From: Strobilurus pachycystidiatus
Lineage: Eukaryota > Basidiomycota > Agaricomycetes > Agaricales > Physalacriaceae
Assembly (NCBI GenBank): GCA_019915135.1
Contig: JAHLMK010000001.1
Location: 4,216,001 to 4,280,000, forward strand
Length of the DNA stretch: 64,000 nt
Direction: 5' to 3'
Shown: in pieces, positions 10,557 to 22,085 of the stretch
Layout of the letters: each line of letters begins with the position of its first letter
Position numbering within the stretch: the stretch's first letter is position 1
The notes under the pieces: model-generated
Database searches by the model: none
Told to the model about the DNA's origin: nothing
Seen by the model: only the letters and a program-made list of their open reading frames with translations
Position numbers and translations under genes: made by a program

Positions 10557-11843
10557 CTAGAAACCGTTCAGGTAATTGACAGTCGCTAAGCCTGCACCAA
10601 TGTCCACGAAATCGAGCATGACAAAGTTGGGGGAGACGTTGCCTGCCAACGGGGCACATCCATACGCGTTGGCGAGAATTCTACAGCAGACTGTGTTGAA
10701 CGCGACGGGGAAGAATGGTTATACCAACTAGTACTCACGACGTCCGTCCATTAGTCGTCGAAGCCGCAACGTAATCAGGAATGAGCACGTCACTCCCGAA
10801 TACCTTCGAGTTGAGATTGTGGTTGAGCATGTTCAGATGCTGAGCGACGGATAGCGAGCCGGAAATGCGGTCGACGCTGCACGGGAAGGTCTTGTCGGTC
10901 ACGCTGAAGGGGGGTTCCCAGATCATGTCGAATTCGGGCATGACATAGTTGAGCCCGCCCCCGGCGACGTTGTCGAAGAAAATCAGGACGCGCTTGCCGG
11001 AGTCAATGAGGGCGCCGAGGGTAGGCCAGTTGGCGCGCGCGACGGGGGTGGAAGGAGGGACGTAGGCAAGCGACGCGATCCCTAGAGAGAAATATCACGT
11101 TGCTGCGGATGGTCAGAGAAGAGGGGTCTAGACTGACCTGAGGTCTCAAAAGCAGTCTTCCAGGGACCAGTAAGGGATATCGCTTCCGGGTTGGTGAAAA
11201 GCAAGGTAAGAACTTCGTTGGGGTTTGCGTCGAGCCAAGTCTTGACAGTTGAGAGATAGTTGACGACAAGACCACCGTCAAAGAGAAGCTGAGGGTGATT
11301 TGATGGTAAACGAGCGAGGAAGTATTTCTGAGTGTCATGAACGTACACAACCTAATGAGAATCATGAAGCAGCGGTGATAATGCAGTGTGGAAACACTTA
11401 CTTGTATGGCAAAACTTCAACTTATCGCCGTCCCTGCTTGGATGTTAGTGCGTGATACAGATGCGATGGAATGCACCACATGCATGTGCGACTGGGCTTG
11501 TAGCATACGGACACCCAGGTTGAGCTGCGCGGTAAGATTGACTTCTTGTGTCCTGGCCACTAGATTCACAGACGACGTTAAGACACGGCGGAGACCTGCG
11601 GCAAGCAGGTACTCACGGGCCAAGATGTCGGTGCTAATCGCGAAGGAATCATGGGAGCTTAAGAAAGTCGTATTTCCATAGCTGCGAGTGCATAGTTCAG
11701 CGTGCCCGTTGCAAACGGTAGCTCTTTGTAGAAGCGAGTCGTTAGCTAAAATACGACAGACAGAAGGGAGTGAACCTCTTCGCCGGAGTAACGAAAGCCG
11801 CAGTACATGCGACAAGTGTGGCGAGAGAGACGAGCAAACGCAT
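10557..11843 (-). CDS. Secreted PLC-like phosphodiesterase (PI-PLC X-type TIM barrel)
   Basis: The N-terminal signal peptide MRLLVSLATLVACTAAFV implies secretion. Motifs follow the PI-PLC-like superfamily: CNGHAELCTRSYGN and the first catalytic His in FLSSHDSFAI, the active-site Arg region QLNLGVRMLQAQ, the second catalytic His in KLKFCHTSC, then YLSTVKTWLDANPNEVLTLL, LGALIDSGKRVLIFFDN and a C-terminal SPNFVMLDFVDIG. Fungal members of this family are extracellular and their substrates are poorly known. The gene has about eight small exons, including a 5-nt exon at 11347-11351 that is needed to keep frame. Exon 1 is 11776-11843. The last exon ends NYLNGF at a TAG. The gene is divergent from the HOS2 gene. 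Confidence 0.88.
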
Positions 11844-11896
11844 AATGGGTCCCGGGAAAGGTGAAGATGAGCAAGAGAAGGTCTCAATCTACCCAA

Positions 11897-11902
11897 CTTA
11901 TA
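11897..11902 (-). promoter_or_regulatory. TATA-like element of the PLC-like gene
   Basis: The minus strand reads TATAAG about 55 bp upstream of the start codon at 11843. The position fits a core promoter; the motif is short, so this is tentative. Confidence 0.3.
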
Positions 11903-12513
11903 CGCCTTCGACTACTACCGCCGCTTCGAATTCGACGGGTCTTGGCCCGCATCTGACACGCATGGTCGGTGAGCTTCCAAACACTGACAGAGGGAGCCAG
12001 AATCAGATGATTGATGTCAGGAGGGGTATCCATGAGCACTCTTCTCTCATGCGGGTCCGCCGTCCAGTGGTGGTGACCACGCGTCGAACGTTGCTACCTA
12101 AACATGCGCTGATGAAGAGAGAGGGTATTGATGAGCACATATGCGCAGAACCCTGCCTGGGAACGGTGGGCGAGAAATTCAGATTCGACAGGTTTGAGGC
12201 TTACCTCGTGAAGCCTCGCGTCAACATTCAGATGCCTGCAGCCTAAGTTCAAGTTTTCGCATCATCAGAGACTCTCCGGTCTTTAACATAGAGACTGAGA
12301 GGTCATTGGAGGTATGACTCGTTCGTTGATGGATCTCAAGAGCCTGAAGCTAACCTACGTGTAGCATCTTAGGTGATGGTAGAAGTCGAAGGAGACTGTT
12401 TTTGGTCTGACAAGGAACGAACCCCGCGTATATCTAATCTAATCTGAAATACCTCCGTTGCCCGGGATCATTACATCTCGTCCTGCAAAGTTGAAGGTCT
12501 CATACTCACCGTC
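11903..12513. other. Divergent intergenic region, PLC-like / HOS2
   Basis: About 610 bp between two divergent genes. A 158-codon open frame (11770-12246, +) covers part of it, but it overlaps the first exon of the PLC-like gene and has no recognisable sequence, so I do not call it a gene. Confidence 0.4.
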
Positions 12514-14327
12514 ATGTCGCGCCGAAGGGTCAGCTACTACTACGACAGTGCGCTCTCCTGGTCTCTGGATACTGTGCTTCCTACTCATTTTGCTCGTAGG
12601 AGACGTGGGCGCATATACCTACGGATACAACCATGCCATGAAGCCTCACCGGATAGGAATGACCCACGAGCTCATATCGGCGTACGGAATGCTCGATAAA
12701 ATGCACGTTCTAGTGCGTGACAGTCCCATAAACCCTCCCCTTTCTGCTCATCTTCTCGCAGAGACCGCCGCGGGCCAGTGCAGAGCAGATGACAGCATTC
12801 CACACTGACGAGTACATCAACTTCCTCAGCAGAGTCTCGCCAGAAGCAACTGTTGCCTCGAATCCCCAAGTCACACAATGCACGTCTTTTCTTCTCGAAT
12901 GACACGCTGTCAACTTATTCACAAATACAGTTCTGGGCTTCCCCGACGACAATCCTCCATTTGACGGCGTCTTCGAATACCACACTATCTCAGCTGGTGG
13001 CTCTCTCGGTGCGTATACCTCTGAATTACACTGCAAATTGCCTCTGACCGGCTTTAGCTGCTGCACAATCCATTATATCCGGCGCCTCCGACATAGCCAT
13101 AAACTGGGCTGGCGGCCTACACCACGCAAAGAAAGCCGAAGCGTCAGGTTTCTGCTACGTGAACGACATTGTCCTATGTATCCTCGAGCTTCTGCGGTAT
13201 CACCCACGCGTTCTATACGTCGACATTGACTGTCATCACGGAGATGGCGTAGAAGAGGCGTTCTTGACCACGGACCGCGTCATGACCTGCAGCTTCCACA
13301 AGGCCGGCAACTTCTTTCCTGGCACGGGCACGAGGGGTGACAGAGGCAGAGAGAAAGGCAAGGGATACGCTGTGAATGTGCCGTTACAGGATGGCCTGTC
13401 GGATGAGTCGTTCAAGAGCATATTTGAACCGGTCCGTGCTCCGCCTTCATTTAATTCAATCATTGACCGTGCTCTGCAGGTGTGCGCGAAGATAGTAGAG
13501 GTCTATCGTCCTTCAGTGGTTGTTCTCCAGTGTGGTGCTGATTCCCTTGCTGGAGACCGTCTCGGCTGTTTCAACGTGACCATGCAAGGACACGCCAACT
13601 GTGTCCAATTCTTCAGAGACACGAACATACCATTAATCCTTCTGGGCGGGGGCGGGTATACCATCAAGAACGTCGCGCGGGCTTGGACGTACGAGACCGC
13701 CTGTGCGCTTGGCGTCGAAGAAGAACTTGACACACATCTTCCATGGCACGATCACTTCGAATGCTTTGGCCCAAGATTCAGACTCGAAGTCGCGAAGAAT
13801 AACTCGGAGGACGAGAATTTGCTGGACAACTATCTGAACAATCTTCGGTGAGTTGGACTTGTGTTTCTGGCTTCCGCTAGGCTAAAGGCTGGTCATAGTG
13901 TGGACGTTCTTCAGCAACTGTCAGAACTAGGCTCACGATGTGCGCCCTCGGTCGGCATGCACGACATACCCACGAACAGCGTAGCCAAAGAAATTGGACT
14001 CTACTTCGACGAGGAAGACGCACAGGATGACTTAGACAGGCAACTTTACGGTTCGTTTTTCCTTCCTCCGTCGCACGCCGACGCTAACATATACCAGAGC
14101 ACGCGAGGGAAGTCTACAACATGGTATCGAGCTCGGGATCAGAAGACGACATGGACATAGATATTGAAGAGGAAGACTTGAAATATCGGCGAGCTTCTTC
14201 TGTCACCTCAACGCGATCGCGCGGTAGTCAGGCAAAGATGAGCATAATGACGAATCAGTGGCACGTACCGGATGGTTCAGTTGCGTCGAGTCCGAAACGG
14301 CGCAAATTCTTCAAATCAGTAGTGTAA
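12514..14327 (+). CDS. HOS2: Class I histone deacetylase, Hos2 type
   Basis: A Zn-dependent lysine deacetylase; Hos2 is the catalytic subunit of the Set3 complex acting on gene bodies. The protein has about 490 residues in eight exons. The start [11 protein letters not shown] leads into [20 protein letters not shown]. The active site is complete: [12 protein letters not shown] with the His pair, [15 protein letters not shown] with zinc ligands, and the Gly-rich loop [32 protein letters not shown] wording and CHHGDG (rather than VHHGDG) favour Hos2 over Rpd3. The C-terminal tail is acidic then basic ([13 protein letters not shown]). One intron (12880-12930) appears to be GC-AG, as no GT donor in the right phase exists there. 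Upstream in-frame residues before 12514 do not look coding. Confidence 0.93.
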
Positions 14328-14632
14328 GATAGTGTATCTGTATGTACGGCGTTGACCGTAATACCTTTTCCGATAATCAAAACAAGAGAGCACCGTCCAG
14401 TACAATCAGTCTTGCGCCGCAGTGACTCGGAGGTTAGACAACATTTTCAACTACAAGTATCGTATTACGCGGGGATATGTATTAGTGGAAATACAAGATG
14501 ACACAAATTTTGGTGACCATAAAACTTGAGCATAAGAGAATCTTCGTTCATGAATACTCGTAAACAGCCTTCAACGTTCAACTCTTACACCTATTTCAAC
14601 ACTTGAAAACGGTGACAAATAGTGTTACAATG
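14328..14632. other. Convergent intergenic region, HOS2 / NOT1
   Basis: About 305 bp of AT-rich sequence between two convergent 3' ends. It probably holds both 3' UTRs; nothing else is visible. Confidence 0.4.
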
Positions 14633-17600
14633 CTACAGTGTAAAAAAAGAGAAAGGATACCCGGGATAAGACATGAGAGATAAATGTGCAAAAGATAGCA
14701 AGGATAACAGCAACGAGATTCTACGGCGCAAAGATGACCTTGCCCACCTGGAAGACTTATCAATACGGCGACGAGGAGAAGACAGAAGGGTGAAACATAC
14801 ACTGTCCAGAAGCAATTTGACCTCCGGAGCGATGTTGATAAAGTCCTTGCTCCAGAACTGGTACTTGGTGGTGTTGCGGAGGAGTTCGATGAAGGTCGCC
14901 AGAGCTCCCCAAGGATGGGGTCGATGAACAATGAAACGCTCGAGGAGAACCTTGGTAAGAACTTCTCTGAACCGGTCATCTTGTACCTCAACGAAGAGGT
15001 GGAGGAGGAGGGAGCTAAACCAATGGGTATGGGCGTTAGGGTAGCGTAAGTGAAGCACGATAGCACTGAGGAGGTGGTGTTGGCCTGCTAGTCGTTCAAT
15101 ACGTGTGACGCAAGAGAATATCTCGACAACTAACCTTCGACGTCCAAATTGGTAGCCAGGTACTGTAAGGCAACAACACCGGGATCGCCAGCAACGAAGA
15201 CTGGCGAGCCATTCCGGGCCTTGGTCTGAGCGACAGAGGAAACTCCGATGTACATGACGAGAGAATTGATGAGTGATAAGTTATAGTTTTCGATGGATCC
15301 TTCAGGGACGCTGGTAAGCCTCAGACGATCCTTGAGGGAGGGGAGGAAGGACGGAGAGCCGCGGTTGAGGAGGAACTGATCCAAGTGTACTCTCAAGTCC
15401 CCACTCTTCAATCCGGAAGTGAAGTCGGACAAAACGGGAGGTATAATGCCGGTTTCGGGGATGTTTTCAAGGCTTTGGCCGCGGAGGTGGGGATCGGGGA
15501 GGATGATGGAGGAGGGGAAGGCGCAGAGGATGATGTTACGGAGTTGGATGCATCGGGGTGGGATTGCATCACAGAGTGTGAAGTAGTATTCGCTCAAGAA
15601 TTCGGGGAAGTCATGAAGCAGGACCAGGAGGATGCGGAGTGCGCCGCGGTACAAGTCCTGTGCTGCGTGCTGGAGGTCGGCATCCTTCAACAACGGAGAC
15701 AAGAATTTGAACAACGAGAGCAGCAGCTTGTGGAAGGCCGACCAGCCCTAACAATCTGGCGTCAATATGTTGAAGAACGTAGGTTCATGTATAACGAACC
15801 TCTCTGTTCTCCGACAACAAGAGTTTTGGCATGTAGAGCCTGTGGGATATCAGGCACATCCAGGAGAAGGAGAACCCGGGGAAGTAGGTCGGTTGGAGTG
15901 AACTGAATGCGTCACTACGAAAGCATTAGAGAGAGTGCGAGCGGGGGAATCGAATCGAAATACCTGATCGCCAACAGCAGCTGGAAGTAGGCGGAGCCCA
16001 GTTGAGCTTCCATGGCATGGAAATCGTTGATAAGGCTGGAGAAGAACCTAAAGAACGGTTTCTGCTGGAAATTCGCCCCTTGCTCCTCATGCATGTTGGC
16101 CAGCACAAGAACAAAGATAGACAGGATCTTCGTGAGATAATGTACTTTCGCCTGATCATTGTTGACACCTTGGGCATCACCATGATACTTGATCATGTAC
16201 GTGATCAACCTCGACAAAGCATCGAGAGCTTGGAAGGAAGCGTTGTTCGGCGCGTACTTGATATAACTGTTCACGCTCGATTCCGCGCACACTCGGAAGA
16301 ACAACGACGACATTTCTTCCGCCTTCAAGATGCCCTGCTTTGTTAATTGGGTGATGAAGGGAACGAAGCTCTTCTCGGGTGTGTGCGAGCGCTGGAAGAT
16401 CATGACCCATTGGTGGAACCAGCCAACGAGTTTCTCGCGCATCTCAGCATCCGGTTTTGTCGACGGAAGCCGAGCGGGGTTGTCGACAGCGACTTGGCGA
16501 CGTGTTGCACCGAGGTCTTCGAGTAGACGGTTCACCCTGGAGAAGTCAGCGTCAAAACGGAGGAATTGTGGACCTAGTAACTGAACGGCTTACTCGTCAT
16601 TAGCTTTGCCACTCTGGGACAATTGCCCAAGGACCTCGAGTGTTTGACCGAACTGAGCTTGAGCAGCAATCGGAGGATCAGTCGACAGACACTGCCTGAT
16701 CAGGTTCGTCGCAAACAAGAGGAGACTCGGCCGTGCATCCGCATAGAGAGACTTGGCTAGCTGTTGGTCTTGTAACGTGATGTTGAGCAGTCCGCTCGAA
16801 AGGAGGGTAACGGTAACAGGAACATTGAGTTTGCGCTGCACATTTCATCAGTGTGGTGAAGGTGAAGAACAGAAAGAAACGAACCTCGTCCTCGGCGTAC
16901 AGAAGCCAGCTGATGGCCTCTTTGGCCACGTCCTCATATGTGCGACAGAGTTGATCGAGCAGCGTAACATAGACCTCCCTGCCTAGCTGAGTGGGCGTCT
17001 TGTACAAGAGCTGCACAATCTTTTGGGAGAACACAAGCGGAGTTCTCGCCCGGTCGACGCTTTCCAGGGTCAGGTAGACAACTTGACGGACAAGATGGCG
17101 AACATCGTGGTTTTGAGGCAAGACGCTGAAGCTCTGCGCAGGCAATTGGATCATGACGCTTTCAAGGTCTCTAGAGATGACCTGTAGAATGGATTAGGCT
17201 GGGAAGACTGAGAACAGGCATTACTTGCATTGAACCGATCCATGGCTTCTTGGTGACTGATGAATGGCTGCTGGTTCATGACGGAGTCGGGAGCAGGGGA
17301 TGGGGTATAGGGATTATAAGACATCGTCGAGCTTGGTCGACTTGTAGCCCTACGACGCGCTGGATCCACGCCTGGGAGATATGAGAAAAAAAGCCATGTA
17401 TCGTTGACATAGGCTTACCGAAGTCGTCATACACGCCAGCCTGATTGGTCTGGATACCGTTTGGCCGGATGCGCAGAGGGTCTGGGAGGGAAGTGGAGAA
17501 AGTCGTGTGCTGGGCTCCAGGAGCCCAGAAAACCTGCCCTCCTCTCATCTAGACAACGAGTCAGCGGTTAATCCGCATAGAACAGGGAGATGCACAAACC

Positions 17601-20600
17601 TCGCGATGGCGATGACGGGCATCGTACTGGTCGGCGAATGCCTCGTCCACGTCCGTCACGGCCCGCTCCATGGCAGCCTTCTCGATAGCAGCGCATGCGA
17701 TCTCCAGATTGTCTTGCACCAATATGAGGGTTACCTGGTCCTGTTGAACGACCTCCGTAAATCCAGCCTCGACCAAATACGTCCTGAGATGGTTGGCCAG
17801 ATTGCTCTTGAGGGGCTCCTTGCAAGTAACGAGGGCGAGGCTTCCAGCCAACTTCTGCGCCATCAGGTGTGAAGCTTTGCGGATTTTGTCCTCGTTGGGC
17901 TCCGTAGCAAAGTCCTTGACGACCAACTCCCGAGTCGATATGCCGGCGATAGTGACAGACCTTTCGACAACTGGTAGAATGATCTGAAAAGAGGAGTCAA
18001 TACACGGACAGGAAAATTGGTCAATTTCCCTCACCTCTCGAACCGAGCGATCAACAGCAAGTTGGACAGCCCGCTTGAACGCCGGGTTCAAGTTCAAGGG
18101 ATTCAACTGAGAGTTGACATGAACGTGCACCGCCAACGTCGACAGAATCGACTCAATGTGGCCTCCCAGGGGACGCTGCGTTTCCGCTGGGCTCGCAGGA
18201 CCGAGAGGCAAAACCTGCGCATCACCGCCAAGGTGCTGTGGCGTCGGATCGTAGTCGCCGCCCATAGGCAACGAATTGATATCAGACACATACTCCGGCA
18301 AAGGCGGTCCCGCGAGACTCTCGGAGAGAGGTCTATTACGCAGAATGGTCGTCGGCTCCACGTTGCTCAGGTCGATTTCGAGAGAGGTGCATAGCAGCTC
18401 AATCTCAAACTTCGGGTTCAGGCGCAGCTCGGCGAAGTAGTAGAACTCGGCCAGAAGACTGATCACGGCCATCAGCCACGGATTGGGACTTTTGAATACC
18501 CTAGATTTGGAACAGCCCTCCAGCGTTTTGCACACAAAAGGCAAGGCGACATGCAAGCGGCCGCTGTCGTACCCTTCGATGAGAAGGTCCTTGAATGACA
18601 GGTTCTTGTGTTTGATGGGTTGGTCGCGAGCCAGGGTTATAGAACCCAACCAGGAGCCGACGTTTTTCAGAGCATTCCTCTCCGCTCCGGATTGCATGGA
18701 CCGCTCGGAGTTCAACATATTCATGGACTTCACGAAGGTCTCGTGTAGAATGAATTTGGAGAGGACCTTGGAACCCAAGGCATCGAGGAAGCGGAGGTAG
18801 AGGGAGTGATTGTTGGGCTCTGAGCTGACGCGTTGATCAACAAGGTAATTCGCAAACCACCTGGAGTGATCTTCAACGAAGAGGCCTTTCATCTCGCTGA
18901 GTTTGGTGTCGAAGTTACTGGGTGCCAAATTGTTGACAATGAAGAGAATCTTGTCGGAGAGTTCCTCGGGCGGTTCCTCGATAAGATCCGTGAGAGAGTC
19001 GGGTTGAATGGATGTGAAGGCGGGAGCGGAGTCGGAGGGGGCGCCAATCGCAAGCGTCCTGACATCACCGTTCGTATACCCTTCAGTAGACGACGTTGCC
19101 AGATGGCGCTGGATACTGGTTACGAGTTCTGGCTTGGCCTCAGCCAGCGCTGGAATCTCGACCAATTTCTCGCAGAGTGGACGCCATTCTGCCAGTCGGT
19201 ACTCAAAGCGACTGAGAGACTGAAGCCCAAACTTGAAAAGATTGGTGTCTGGAGGACAGTGGAGGGCATCTAAAACGTAGCGCATGGCGATGCCAAGGGG
19301 GATGGAGTCGATGAGCTGGTGTTGAATGAGGGATCCGAAGAGGTAACCGGTCATGGCCAGCTCCCGGGCGGGGTAGTAGGATTGGAAGAATTTGTACTCG
19401 TCGAAGAGGAAATGGAGCATGCACGAAAACACTTTGTGGTCGCGAGGGTTCGAAGAGTCCTTGTATCGCTGCAGCTTGGAGATCACTTCGTCGATGGTGA
19501 TGTTCTCGTCGTACATTTGCTTGTAGATGCCGTCAACCTCCGCCTCAACCTCTAGAGGGTAATTGACGACGGTGGTACCAGGTTCCACGTCTGATCCAGG
19601 GATGAGACTCATGAGGCGAGGATGGATCTGGAGACAGAAGTTTCGAACTTCCATGCTTCGCTGCGCGTCTTCTTTCTCCATCAGATTGGCACTAAGTAAG
19701 ATGGGTGAGAATGTGCGTGCTCGACAGAGGAGAGCTGCTTACCTGTTGCGAAGAACATGAAGTATGATGGTAATGGTGCTAGAACTTAGCGGCATGGTCC
19801 TACTCTCGATCTGTGGTTCGGATATACGCGTGGTCTTCTCGCTCTGCATCTTGTCTTCCAAGAACTCCACCACTGCTCGAAGGAATTCGGCACCGTGATT
19901 CGTGACATTATCCGCGAGCCATTTGTCCAAATTGAGGTACTCTCGGCGGGATGCAAGAGCAGCGACGTCAAGCGCGAATGCAAAAGGCCGGACATCGAGT
20001 AAAGCCTCAAGGATCTTGTACAGAATGAGCTTGTCTGACGGCAGAGTATTGGAAACAAACACACCTTTAGGTCCTGCGCAACATCGAGAATGCGGGTAAT
20101 GTTCAGCGGATTGTCGGTGTAGAAATCGCGGAAAGCATTCGTGAGGTAAGAGGGCTCAATTTGCCAGATTCTCATGAAGACCAGTTGATGGTTGGGATGT
20201 CCACCGAGGAACATAGTCAATAGCTTTCGAGAATACTCCAGCCGAATTTCATTCCATTGAGGATCCTAGTTGAGCAAGATTAGGGTTTGAAGATTTATCT
20301 GGGAGAGATACATACCGATACTTGTAAAAGACCCATATGGACCAATTCAGCACTGATTTTGATGGCTTTGTCGAGCATCTCCCGAACGCAAGTACGGATT
20401 TCTTGCGAGTCGGAATCGGCGAGTCGGACGAGGACTTCAAAAAGTTCGAGAGAGTTCCAGGTGTGGCCTTGAACGTTCGCAGCTAGTGCTTTGATTGTGG
20501 GGCTGGCAATTGCAACATCATCAACGGTGACTATTCTGCGGCCAGGAAGTTGGACGAAGTTAAAGGTGTCGGCGGGGAGGGAAAGGAGGGCGTCGAGGAG

Positions 20601-21863
20601 GCGAAGTTGATAGAGAGGGTTCGCCCAAACGGTCCAGAAACCAGTCACAGCGTGCGGTTCTTCGTTACGGGGGCAGTTCAAGAGGATGGCAATAAGAAGT
20701 TTCAGCGTCGCGGTATCGACACCAACGCGGTCAGGTCGGTCGAAGGATTGAATGACTGCTGCCCAATTGATCGGAGACGACTGAATTTTCGTGAGTGAAT
20801 GGTGGTCTGAAATGAAGAGAAAAAGCGTACAAAAGAGGTTAAGGCCTTCACCAACGACGACGCATCACAAAGCGTGGTTCCTTCGGTAGCATGACGCGCC
20901 AAGGACGACATTATCTCCACGACTTGAGCATCCCTGGGCGGATTTGCGTCGGTGATACCGAATCGAGCGAGAACGGCTCGCACAAGCTCGTGGTCACTCG
21001 TCAGCTCCGGTCCTAGCTGAAGAAGCAACTGGACTAGGGACGTCCCGGGCGCGATGCTAATGGCACGAATGAGAAAATGCTGGTGCACGAAGTACACGCA
21101 ACGCACCTAAGCGTGGGCAGTATGCGATGCAACATCGGGGCAACAGTCTCTCTGCCGTACTTTGACTGAGCTGCAAGGATGAGCGCGTTGCGTTCCTGAT
21201 AGTCCAATATGGGGGCGTCTGGCGAGTCCGCGAGCATGTTGGAGAGCAACTTGGCGACTTGTCCGGGTGAGAGGTCTGCGTGGTCGAAGGACGGGTTGGA
21301 GTGATACAGCGCTGCGACCGCCTCCTTGAACTCTGTCTTGATGACCGAGACTGCCTGGCTCGCCAGATCCTTGCGGGTCGCCGATGCCACCGATGAGGCG
21401 AGGACGAGGCGCTCGAGGGGACGGAGACCGGTACGCTCCACAAAGCGGACAAAATCAAAGTGCCGGAAGATATCACCCTCCCCTTTGTCGATGCCGTCGC
21501 GAAAACGGTCTGCAAGGAAAGGGTCGCGTGCGAGGCGCTGGGTTTCCTGGACGAGGAGACGGAGGGTCAGGGAATTGGCTGCGTCGAACGAGGCGGTGGC
21601 ACTGGCGGAGTTGCGGGACTGCGAATGGACGATTAACCGGCGGATGAAGTGCAGGTACGTGTCTATTCCATGCTGCTCCGAGAGCTGTTGGGTCAAATTG
21701 CGCAGATGTGAGTGTGCGCTCCCTCGACACGAAAAGCGACACGCACCGAGCGGATCTCTATTTGGTTCCTCTCGAAGTTTTCTTCGGTAAGGGTCGATAG
21801 CAGGAAAACAATCTGGGCTCGGACGATGGTGTGTATGTTGGTCGTACTGGGCGGGTTGTCCAT
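14633..21863 (-). CDS. NOT1: CCR4-NOT complex scaffold subunit NOT1
   Basis: The largest gene of the window, about 2,200 residues in a dozen or more exons. NOT1 holds together the main cytoplasmic deadenylase. The start MDNPPSTTNIHTIV is the first ATG in frame. An N-terminal HEAT region comes first. In the 19.7-17.6 kb exon the order is: HEAT segment with DHKVFSCMLHFLFDEYKFF and YPARELAMTGYLFGSLI; the CAF1-binding MIF4G domain (DKILFIVNNLAPSNFD, NVGSWLGSITLARDQP, FKDLLIEGYDSGRL); and the CAF40-binding DUF3819 region (AVDRSVREV, ILPVVERSVTIAG). The C-terminal NOT domain holds LLLAIRYFDSIPP, then LERFIVHRPHPWGALATFIELL and INIAPEVKLLLDS near the end. The exact last exon is uncertain: an intron after LLLDS could shift the stop, and 14633 is the in-frame stop without it. 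Confidence 0.93.
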
Positions 21864-22085
21864 GTGAGACCTGGACGGGGTCACCGAGCGCCGTTGAGCA
21901 GCGTTTCCGTGACCGGTCGCCGTTTTTGTGAAGGGAATGGTAGCAGGATGAAGGGAAGGGTAAGGAGGTCGAGGTAGCGGCGTATAATGTCGATTTGGAA
22001 AGCGACGCACTCTAATTTGGCAATGTTTGTCTACACCGTCTTTCGACTTTTATTTCACAAACTAGACACAAACTACATAAATCGT

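Noticed and set aside
11770..12246. 158-codon plus-strand frame between the PLC-like and HOS2 genes
   Set aside because: Overlaps the signal-peptide exon of the PLC-like gene and has no recognisable sequence.
15385..15906. 173-codon plus-strand frame
   Set aside because: Antisense to the NOT1 C-terminal exons.
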